Positions 34,901 through 46,900 of a stretch of 64,000 nucleotides of DNA are shown here, piece after piece. The stretch comes from Ypsolopha sequella (taxonomy: Eukaryota; Arthropoda; Insecta; Lepidoptera; Ypsolophidae): the NCBI GenBank assembly GCA_934047225.1, contig OW203988.1, forward strand, positions 10,760,229-10,824,228, given 5' to 3'. The notes under the pieces were generated by a model. That model made no database searches, was not told the origin of the DNA, and saw only the letters and a list, made by a program, of their open reading frames with translations. The translations under genes were made by a program, and so were the position numbers. The stretch's first letter is position 1; the number at the start of each line of letters is the position of its first letter.

Positions 34901-37900
34901 TGCAGACTTTTCTGTTCTTAGTTATGTAGCGATGAGATGGGATGGCGCCACGCGGTGAATGCTGTTTATGCCAATCTATTTCGTGGAAGACCAAGCAGTT
35001 GGAGGGATGTGAGTGGGGAATTAAAACGGAATGATGACGACTAATTAGTGTTGCTTGTTTAAGCCTGGACCATATTGTGCACCAAGCGACCATATGAACG
35101 AACTCTCCCACGTTCTCAGTTGAATGTCTGTTAGGGCTGGTATGAATGATTTTAGAATGCGGACTGTAAAACACTGATTAAATTTTGATTTGTGGAGACG
35201 AGTGTGTGTGGGGATGGGTAGTCTGTTGTTAGTTATGGAGTCAGATGTATGTCTGTGATGGTTCATTCTAATACTTAATGCGTTTTTCGTCTCACCCACA
35301 TAGAATGCAGGGCAGTGCCTGCATTCTAGGATGTATATGCAGTTACTTGTTGTGCATGTGGTATTAGGTTGGGATTTATATGTGTTTACTGTATGGTGTG
35401 TGTTGATGGCAGTGGCGGTGTTAATGATAGCACATGTCTTGCATCGAGGCCGTCGGCATGGTGAGGTTCCGGGGGTTGTAGTGGTATTGTTGTTGTGTGG
35501 TGCATTTGTTTTGGTAAGTATTGACTTTAGGTTTGGGTTTTGTTTATAGCATATCTGCATGTTTCTGGGTAACAGGTTTTTAGTGTCGTCGTTTTGTGTG
35601 AGTATAGGTAAAAAGTCTTTTATTAGTTTTTTTAGCTTGTAGCTACCGTGGAAATACGTTGTGATTAGACGCAGTTGGTTTTGTGTGTTGTTTCTGTTAG
35701 GTTTGTTGTTATGAATGTGTTGTCTGGGTCGGTCATGTATGTGTTTTATTAAGAAGTTGTTAGGGTAGTTTCTGTGTAGTAGGCCGGTGTGTATTTTATG
35801 TTGGTAGTTTTCCAGTGTTTCTTGAGTGTTACAGATCCGACGGCCTCGAAGTGATAATGAAAAAGGGATGGATTTTTTAATGTGTAATGGATGACAGCTG
35901 TCGAAATGAAGATACTGTAATTTGTTTGTTGGTTTGAAATGGACTGATGTGGTGAGGTGATTTTTGTTCCCAATGGATAGATCAACATCTAAGAATGTTA
36001 TTGCGGTGGTTGATATTTCGTGCGTGAAGTTCAGGTTGCTGTGTTCGTTTAGGCGGTGTAAAAAGTCGTCAAGAGATGGCCGGTCGTGTGGCCAGATCAT
36101 GAATATGTCGTCTATATATCGTTTCCAGATGAGTGGCTGCCGAGGCTCTGTAGATAAAAAGTTCTTTTCTATAGATGCCATAAAAAGATTGGCGTAGCTA
36201 GGAGCCATCCGGGTACCCATCGCCGTTCCTTTTATCTGGTGGTAATATTTATTATCAAATGAAAAAAAGTTGTTATTAAGTATAGTTTCTGCCAGTTTTG
36301 TGATGAAGTCTGTTGATGGTTGATGAGGGGATAGCCGGTTGTTGAGATGGTCACGTAATGCTCTGAGGCCGGTGTCGTGAGGAATGTTGGTGTATAATGA
36401 GGTGACGTCTATTGTAACTAGATGCATATGAATATCTTTTGGGAGAGGTAGTGATTTGATGATTTCTATGAAGTGGTTCGTGTCCTTGATGTATGAGGGA
36501 AGGTTTTTGACAAGTGGTTGAAGGTGATGATCTACGAAGGCTGATATGTGTTCGGTTGGTGAATCATATGAGGCAACTATGGGACGACCGGGGTGGTTGG
36601 GTTTATGGATCTTCGGCAGCATATAGAAGTTTGGGGTCCTCGGATGGCTAGGTAACATTAATTCTCTGTCTGTCTCTGACAGACCCTCAGCTTCCCCCCT
36701 ACTTTGAACGATATTTTGGACGACATCCATAACCTGGTCACAAGGATCGCTTGGTGATAGGCTGTAAAAATTTGCGTCATTTAGTTGCCGTAACCCTTCT
36801 TGGATGTAGTCCTTTTTATTTAGAATGACGGTGGCTGAACCCTTGTCTGCAGGAAGGATTATGATTTCATCATTCTGTTTTAACTTTTCTAGGGAAATGC
36901 GTTCTTTAGGTGTTAGATTGTGTGATATGATTTGCAGGCTGTTAATATATTGGTCATCTGATAATTTTGATAAGATACCAGACATGAAAATTTCGATAGG
37001 GTGGTTTGGAGGAAGTTGAGGTGGTTCGTGAGCTGACGGTTGTTTAAATTTTTGCAGCGCATCATGGATTTTAGTGTTATTTGATTGTTTGTGAGTGGTC
37101 CAGTAGTGTTTCCACTTTAAATTTCGACCGAAGGCAATAAAATCGTTTAATAACTTTATCCTGTTCAATTTAGTGGTTGGACAGAAGGTTAGACCTTTGT
37201 TGATCAGAGATTTGTCCGTATCTGTTAGTTCTAAGGACGAAAAATTAATTATGACATTATCCTTCTCGAGGTTGTTACTCTGAATTGCGGGGGGAGGTGG
37301 GATGCAAAAGGGATGTGACATGTCGGTTGGAGTAAGGTTCAATGTAGAGAGCTCCATGTTTGGTTGATATTTTATAGGAAGGCTGATATTTTTATACTTG
37401 TAATAGTTTTCAAGATTTTCTAATTTTTTAAAAAGCCTTACGTTTTCATGTGATAATTTGGTTGTGGTGTTGGATAAAATTTCTTGTATTTCGATGAACA
37501 GTCGTGGGTATGCTATTAATGATACTTTCAAAAGGTTATCTAGACTATTTTTATAGTGAGTGCATAAGTTCGAGTATTGAATAAATAACATATATGTTGT
37601 GTTGAGGGCGTTGTTGAGATTAACTAAAATCATGTGATTTCTGATGATTGCTGGCATTGTATGGATGGGTATTTTGGGGATCAGGCCCTTGGGTGCAGCG
37701 CCTATTTGGAGACATTGTCTGAGAAAAAGGACGTGAGTATAATATTGTAATAACCTATCACAGTTGTTTTTTATTTTATTGATGATTTCCTTCATAACTC
37801 CTTGGTCAAACAACAGACAAGACTGGCATGTAATTATTTTTCTGTAAAAAAGAAGTAATGTTTTTACTGACACTATCAAGCAATTTGAATTATTACAATA

Positions 37901-40900
37901 CTTGGTTTATAAGTATAAAATAATGATAAATTTATCTGAAAGGGGAAGTATTAAGAATTGATAATCTGCACTAGTTTGGTTGGAGAATCAGTGCAGTTTT
38001 ATGAGTACTTTTACGCTTGTAATCTCTGATTTGGTGACGCAACCCACGATCACCTTATTTGACAAGGTGAAACGGTTCTAGTGGTCTTCCTTGTGCGTTT
38101 TGGGATGGTATATAAGTGGAAGATCCGACATCAGTCCAGGATCCGTCCAGTGTTCTGCAGATTCCAGTTTACAAGCTTCAGATTTTGGTCCTCGGATTCT
38201 GACCTCAACTATAGTGTGGACCTGTGTGCTTCTTATCGTCGACAACAAGAGTCTTCGGGATAAAACAAACAAGATATGAAAAGTTCATACGAAAAGGAGA
38301 TTGTTGTTCATTCCTCTTGAAGAAGTTTAGTTGCATAAATATATATATATATCGCTTTATCGCGTATTATGTAAATAAATATTGAAAGTTGACCCTTAGT
38401 CTTTTAAATTATTATAATTACATAAGAAAACAGTTAAATTAAATTTTAGTGAGATATATTTCGGGCCACTCGGGCCCGGCATCAGTCACAATGAAGTATG
38501 AAAATATAACAGATAGGTAAAAAAAAAAAAAAAAAAAATTAAAAAATAATAAAAAATAAAAACTATTTACATTTAACCTATTTATAAGATATTACAAGAG
38601 TCACATAGCGCCATCCCACCGCATCGATGCAGACTTTTTACAAGAGTCACATAGCGCCATCCCACCGCATCGATGCAGACTTTTTACAAGAACGCATTTC
38701 CCTAGAAAAGTTAAAACAGAATGATGAAATCATAATCCTTCCTGCAGACAAGGGTTCAGCCACCGTCATTCTAAATAAAAAGGACTACATCCAAGAAGGG
38801 TTACGGCAACTAAATGACGCAAATTTTTACAGCCTATCACCAAGCGATCCTTGTGACCAGGTTATGGATGTCGTCCAAAATATCGTTCAAAGTAGGGGGG
38901 AAGCTGAGGGTCTGTCAGAGACAGACAGAGAATTAATGTTACCTAGCCATCCGAGGACCCCAAACTTCTATATGCTGCCGAAGATCCATAAACCCAACCA
39001 CCCCGGTCGTCCCATAGTTGCCTCATATGATTCACCAACCGAACACATATCAGCCTTCGTAGATCATCACCTTCAACCACTTGTCAAAAACCTTCCCTCA
39101 TACATCAAGGACACGAACCACTTCATAGAAATCATCAAATCACTACCTCTCCCAAAAGATATTCATATGCATCTAGTTACAATAGACGTCACCTCATTAT
39201 ACACCAACATTCCTCACGACACCGGCCTCAGAGCATTACGTGACCATCTCAACAACCGGCTATCCCCTCATCAACCATCAACAGACTTCATCACAAAACT
39301 GGCAGAAACTATACTTAATAACAACTTTTTTTCATTTGATAATAAATATTACCACCAGATAAAAGGAACGGCGATGGGTACCCGGATGGCTCCTAGCTAC
39401 GCCAATCTTTTTATGGCATCTATAGAAAAGAACTTTTTATCTACAGAGCCTCGGCAGCCACTCATCTGGAAACGATATATAGACGACATATTCATGATCT
39501 GGCCACACGACCGGCCATCTCTTGACGACTTTTTACACCGCCTAAACGAACACAGCAACCTGAACTTCACGCACGAAATATCAACCACCGCAATAACATT
39601 CTTAGATGTTGATCTATCCATTGGGAACAAAAATCACCTCACCACATCAGTCCATTTCAAACCAACAAACAAATTACAGTATCTTCATTTCGACAGCTGT
39701 CATCCATTACACATTAAAAAATCCATCCCTTTTTCATTATCACTTCGAGGCCGTCGGATCTGTAACACTCAAGAAACACTGGAAAACTACCAACATAAAA
39801 TACACACCGGCCTACTACACAGAAACTACCCTAACAACTTCTTAATAAAACACATACATGACCGACCCAGACAACACATTCATAACAACAAACCTAACAG
39901 AAACAACACACAAAACCAACTGCGTCTAATCACAACGTATTTCCACGGTAGCTACAAGCTAAAAAAACTAATAAAAGACTTTTTACCTATACTCACACAA
40001 AACGACGACACTAAAAACCTGTTACCCAGAAACATGCAGATATGCTATAAACAAAACCCAAACCTAAAGTCAATACTTACCAAAACAAATGCACCACACA
40101 ACAACAATACCACTACAACCCCCGGAACCTCACCATGCCGACGGCCTCGATGCAAGACATGTGCTATCATTAACACCGCCACTGCCATCAACACACACCA
40201 TACAGTAAACACATATAAATCCCAACCTAATACCACATGCACAACAAGTAACTGCATATACATCCTAGAATGCAGGCACTGCCCTGCATTCTATGTGGGT
40301 GAGACGAAAAACGCATTAAGTATTAGAATGAACCATCACAGACATACATCTGACTCCATAACTAACAACAGACTACCCATCCCCACACACACTCGTCTCC
40401 ACAAATCAAAATTTAATCAGTGTTTTACAGTCCGCATTCTAAAATCATTCATACCAGCCCTAACAGACATTCAACTGAGAACGTGGGAGAGTTCGTTCAT
40501 ATGGTCGCTTGGTGCACAATATGGTCCAGGCTTAAACAAGCAACACTAATTAGTCGTCATCATTCCGTTTTAATTCCCCACTCACATCCCTCCAACTGCT
40601 TGGTCTTCCACGAAATAGATTGGCATAAACAGCATTCACCGCGTGGCGCCATCCCATCTCATCGCTACATAACTAAGAACAGAAAAGTCTGCATCGATGC
40701 GGTGGGATGGCGCTATGTGACTCTTGTAATATCTTATAAATAGGTTAAATGTAAATAGTTTTTATTTTTTATTATTTTTTAATTTTTTTTTTTTTTTTTT
40801 ACCTATCTGTTATATTTTCATACTTCATTGTGACTGATGCCGGGCCCGAGTGGCCCGAAATATATCTCACTAAAATTTAATTTAACTGTTTTCTTATGTA

Positions 40901-43900
40901 ATTATAATAATTTAAAAGACTAAGGGTCAACTTTCAATATTTATTTACTTAAATTATAGTCTTAAGATAAGGTAAAATGAATTTCTTTAAGTCTTATGTT
41001 TTTGAGAAAGAGCCTAGTTTTCCACATTACAAGGAAACTTTCAGTGGAAATTAGTGTTTTAATATTTATTGTAACCTACTGTCCTAAAAAAAGAAATTAT
41101 TCTATTCTATTCTACCTAAAATTGCAAGCGCCGCGCCTGCGAAGAGCGCTAATGACAAAATATTATTTTATTATATATCAGGTACACTTATTACAGGTCG
41201 GTTTTAATGTAATATAATTAAATAATCTATAGGTAATAGTTTTATATAATAAATAATAATATGGGGAAATACACAAGGAAATAGTAAAGGTTAGGTTTGC
41301 TTTAATTTAATAAAAAATTGCACTTGAATAAAATGAAAAATAAAGGAATAAGGGCTAAATAATGTTATAAATATATGCAATACATATATTTAAATAGAAG
41401 AAGGGCAAGAAACTTAGTAATAGTAGTTCCATTGCATAGTTCTAACCAATTTTCACACACAATGCACAATAATTCATCTACAGCAGCTCTATCAAACTCT
41501 ATCACACCACCTCCTTAGTTAGTGATACAGCTTTTTTACAGCTGGGTGAGAAAATATTTAACTCCAAAGAAGAGGTCATGCACGAAACCGAAACGATTGC
41601 CTATTTTGAAGGGTTGCCTAGATCTCTCTATATTGAAGGGATTGAAAAAACGTTGGATGAAGTGTATTGAGCTAGGGGATGTTGAAAAGTAAGTACCAAC
41701 GACTTTAAGAAAATATTTATTCCTTTATTTTTTACCAGACATATCACTCCGGCCTCGTAGGCTACATTTTATCCCGGAAAAATGCAAACTAAATCAGCGT
41801 GGGTGAAGCCACGGTCATAGCTAGTGTCCTATAATTTATTAACACCATTATTGTTAGAATTTGTCTAGCGAATTTAAGTAACGCTACCTGACACGGGTAT
41901 GGAAGAATTACTTTTTTCATCATTTTTCCATACACGTGTCAGATAAAGACAAACCCTAATCATATTTAGAATAAAAGAATAATGAGGACACACCGTCTAT
42001 TGAACTCTTTCGATATGCGATATGCAATATATTATACTTATCCTTATCCAACTTTAGGAACAGTTTGCTAAGATTTTCTTAAGTATAATTTTGCTTTGTC
42101 TTTCACTTATGTGTTTTATAATTTTAAGGTAGTTATTAGGTTAAATGGTTATGCATGTAAATTTGTCTAAATATTATACAATTTGTAGCAGAAAGGTGTA
42201 ACCATATTTGAAGAGCTTTTTCAGTCAATGGTATAGAACAACTTTTACTATGGAACCAACACTGAAATCTCAAAAAAAAAAACTGCCTTTCCATACATTT
42301 CGGCTGAGCGGCATTGCATTTTTCTATGAAACAGTTGAATTTTTTTTTTCGAGATACAGGGTTTGTTCCATATAAAGTTGTTTTATACCATTGACTGAAT
42401 AAGCACTTCAAAATATGGTTACACCTTTCTGTTACACGTTGTATATTGATTTTTTTATTCTTGCTTTAAATAATATGTCTGCTTTGTGTTCATAATTTAA
42501 CTATGAATGTTGTGAACTCCTGTAACTGGTCCGCATATCAGAATTTTAATTTTGTAATTAATTTATTGTGTGAAATATGTGTACTGTTTGTATTCCATTT
42601 TAAATAAATAAATAAATAGCCTAGTTATGCAGGGGCTTTACGGCGTAATTCTCATTTGTATCAACTTCAAGCAAATGCATGCGAAATTCAACGCGTGCAA
42701 AAGAGATGGCATGTTAGGCGGGCGTCGTCGCACGCACGACAAATTTCAATCTCAAGTTGATGTTGATGAAAATGAGAATTACGCGGTAGACCCACAGGTC
42801 TGAAAATGTGTGTATTAACAGATAGGAATCCTGCCACGTAACCCCTACGACCTATAGATAGACGTACCTTACTCGAGCGCGGATCCAGGATTTCGCTGAA
42901 GGGGGGGAGGGCAATTTTCGTGTCATTTTACGTATATTAAATCAAATTGGTTCAAGTAAAAAAAAAAAATTTTTGTCTGTTATCTATGTATGTAATAATT
43001 GTATTTGAATAGATAGATCACTGACCATGTGGTGATGTGTTTATATTTGATGAACATTTTGCAATTCGCTTAGATTAGGTGTGCTAATTCGAAAATCATT
43101 TCGAGATTTAGGTTTAATAAGCCGTATTTTCGAACTTGCGGTCTAACAACCTCATGCATGATGCTGAATATTTTTACGAAAAAACTTCCATTTGCCTTCG
43201 TGTGACGTCACTTGAGAAATGGCTGTTTAGAAATGTGTCCTTTGCTATTAAGATAAATTTATAAAAAATTGCTGCCGACTTATTTGATAGCTAGATGACA
43301 GATGATTAGACAGACAGAGACAGACCACATTTTTTATAAGCAATCACACATCACAGTCAATATTAATGTTTGAAATTCTTAAGTGATGTTATAAGTCATA
43401 ACGACAGTTCTTTAAAAAAATCATAAAAAATAATGGTTAATTTATATACCAAAATAATGAAAACTATGTCCTAAAATGGCGTATATTCAATAAAAAAATG
43501 AAAATTTTTTTGGTAGAAGTTATGGAAACTGGTGACATTTAAGTACTTCAGTCGTGATTCACGGGGGGGGTCAATATCGCCCCCTTACTCCTACCCTTTT
43601 CCGCACCTGACCCCACTTTGTGAAACCGCATAGCTTAACTCTCCGGTGGATAGCGCGCTTTATATTTTATTTGTCGAAGCGCGCTTCGAAAGAGCTTGGC
43701 GGTTCGCGGACGATCGCTATATTTAGGCTCCTAGAGGTGCGTATCGGTAAGATTAGCATATAAGCATAAACAAGCGGATTCAAAGATCACCTTTTCATTA
43801 GCATATTATGTACATATGTTCTCTTACTTACCTACGGACGAATTCGTCCAACCTAACATTAGACTTCTGTTATTTTTTTTTCCTTTAGCAGGTATAAGTA

Positions 43901-46900
43901 TTTATCTTTTGGTGCGAAACCACTTCTGATATGCGATGTCTCTCTGCACATTTTCATAAAATCTTCATGTACGAGATGAACTCTTTTTGATTAACCTGTT
44001 GAGTGGCATCGAGCCATGATCTTGACTAAAACGAAACAATTACTAAATAATTATAGAATTAAATTTCCAGATACAAATTATGTTACATTTATATGTCGTT
44101 GAAAAGCTAGAGAAACAAGCTACAGTTATTTTTGTATTACAAAAATCAAAATGTAATATATAAAAAGTAAAAAAGAAAAAATAACAATAGAATTTTTTGC
44201 CTCTACCTTCAGTAAGTGTTATTGTTTTTATTATTACTATTATTATTTTTAATTAAATTTATTTATTTACACCTACATATGTATAGATACTTATACATAT
44301 ATACCTATGAATACAATATATAATAATATATATTGATAAAAAATAAAAAGCCAAAAGTAGGCTTTTGCGCGACTTAGGATTTTCTTTATTATTATATATT
44401 ATTGTTATCATTATTATTTATTTTTGTTTGGAAAGACAATTTTATCTAGATTCAGAAAATATAAACTTTCATTAGAATCTAACAATCATTTCCATAGATA
44501 TCCTCAGGTTTCTGAAACTCGCGAAAAAATTCGCAAAACGAAAAAATTCTACAGGTTAAGCTATGCTAAAAAGACCAGTACGACTTAACTGTAACATTTT
44601 GGTGTTAGAAGTTGTATAAAAGTGGCTTAGGGCAGAGGTTTTATTTAAAGAGCTGCGGGCTAATGACTCTAGTAGACATTAAAAAACCAGATTTTTATGT
44701 GCAAATGTTTCAGGGGGCGAGCTGAAAAATTTTTAAGGATATTACTTTCGATGGAACATGATCTATTAACGATAAGCACTTGAAAATATTAACGAAGACA
44801 TGAGAGTTACTAGAAGGAACTTTGTTCCATAAAAGAAAGATAAGGCTCTTAAATTTAGTGTGTGTAAGCGTATCATAATTGTTGTACTTCATTTTTATGG
44901 TTCTTAAGGTCTGTTTGTGTTTGTTATTTTTATATTTACTATTTGTGTTGTGACCGTTTGTTACCTGAATAAAATAAAATGAAAAAATAAAAAATCATTA
45001 ATATTCAAATTCAAATTCAAATAGTTTATTTTGCAAAGCAGGTATAGATATATACACTTTTTACACGTCAAATTTAATCTAATAAAGAAAATATATGTAA
45101 TAAAATAATAAATGTACATGAACTAAATTAAAGGTTTATTTAATTTATGTAGCAATATATTTACGATTAAAATGATAGGTAAAATATATATTATACAAGG
45201 TAAAATCCAATCAGCCGCCCGAACCCATACCGGAGACCCGGCCAGGGACCAGGAACTAGGTTCAATGATCACCAACCGAGCCCCCAGCACGAATCCAGGC
45301 GGCCGACCAAATCCCATCCTATATACTACATACTAATAGGTTACATATATAAATACATGCCTACCTCCGCCCATTCGATTAGTCTTGCTAAGAAGAAGGG
45401 CAAGAAACTTAGCAAGATCATGTCTTTTTTTTCAACATAAAACTTATACTATACAATATATGACTTATATCTACTTTACCCAAGGGATAAGAAAATACAA
45501 GACAGCAGGAATTCAGGTTAATGAAAAAAAGAAAAACATATATATCTTTGTCTACCTGTCTCATATAGTCCTTTTCCTTTTACAGTCTGTAATCAATTAA
45601 TGTTTACACCTTAGAGGAATCATAAGTTAAGAAATTATACTATTTAATTAAATTATAACTTATTATCATTATCACCTACATTATAATACCTACAGTTCTT
45701 GTAATCCACAACGGCTTATCGACTCTGCTTGTAGTAAAACGTGTATATGCATGTTGCGCTAATGTGCGTGCTTGCCGGAGCGTATATCATACAAATCGTA
45801 CACACACATTTGCATGCTATACCGATACTACACACAAGCAGATTAGTCTTCGTAGATTGAAAGTACAATAAAACCAAGTACGTACCTTAACGACAAAGAG
45901 GTCATGCAGCCACTTGGCAGCGTCAGCCTCTTCCTCAGGCACGGTGTCGACGGGTATCCTCTGAATGTAGAGGTGCGCGTGCACCGGCCGTCCGTACAGC
46001 AAGCTGGTCAGAGTGGGCGGCGTCTGTGGACAATGTAGACACTGTGTACAGTAAACGACACGGAAGATGTCCTATCTATGTCAAAGTTCTTACCGTCTAG
46101 TAAAGAAAACAACGTATACCGCGGAACTTTTTACGTGGCATGAGCTCTGTAGCCCATTGCGACATACTATACCTCGCCTCTCAAAAGAAGACATGTGCTT
46201 CGTACAGTTTGGGGCTACCTGTCTTGACCCTTCGTCGAGGCGTTATCGCTGCTTATACAGACAAGAAGAAAAGCGCTTACGGGCGCTATATATACAGGGC
46301 CACTTGCACATGTTGCGGTACACATGCTTACAAAAAGCGGCGTAGTGATCGTAATACGGTTGTTTAGTTAACGTTTAATTGCCCTTAAAATTGGGAACGT
46401 GAACCTCCTTTTATGACTTCGAGTGTAAGTAATAAGTGAATTGTTCTTCCCAAAATAATATCGACAAATACTTTTAAAATTTATTGAAAAAGGCGTTACT
46501 TTGCGAAAGTCCATGATGAATTTGTAGATATATTAATAATTTGCAATATTCCGCTAAACACTCTTACCATGCTATTCAAAATGCAGACTCAAGCATCGCC
46601 CGCCCTCCCGCATAAAACATGCACAAGCAAAGCTTAATATTTGTTATTTAAGATTGCTTTATTTTGTGTTCGTACTGCTTGCTTTGCTTGTGCATGTTTA
46701 ATGCGGGAGAGCGGGCGGTGCTTGAGTCTGCATTTTGAATAGCATGGTAAGAGTGTTTAGCGGAATATTGCAAATTATTAATATATCCACAAATGAAAAA
46801 ATACTTTATCCCGCGGGGTTTTTTGTGCGGCGAACTCTAGTTTTGAGCCCTACACCTACATGGCACCGTAAGATATGGTGTCAAAAACTGATGATGAACA

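Larger units (their letters stand above)
34694..40947. mobile_element. Penelope-like element, head-to-head inverted duplication inserted as one unit
   Basis: A 14-bp direct repeat, CTTAAATTATAGTC, flanks the whole block (34680-34693 and 40948-40961), so the 6,254-bp composite behaves as one insertion. It contains a long minus-strand copy (ORF from 37879 or earlier to 35045) and a 5'-truncated plus-strand copy (38627-40549). Their last ~2.2 kb, including the 3' UTR, are inverted and show no mismatch wherever I compared them. The plus copy is bounded by ~265-bp inverted repeats (38372-38637 and 40684-40947) like the pseudo-LTRs known from Penelope elements. It sits in AGPAT intron 5. Confidence 0.88.

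Noticed and set aside
35331..37019. Open frames opposite and inside the Penelope ORF
   Set aside because: The same frames recur at 39397-40263 only because the element is duplicated; they are shadows of the reverse transcriptase/GIY-YIG gene.
45123..45317. 64-codon frame at the LINE-like 3' fragment
   Set aside because: It starts and ends inside a dispersed repeat whose other copy (8508-8874) does not preserve a comparable protein signal.
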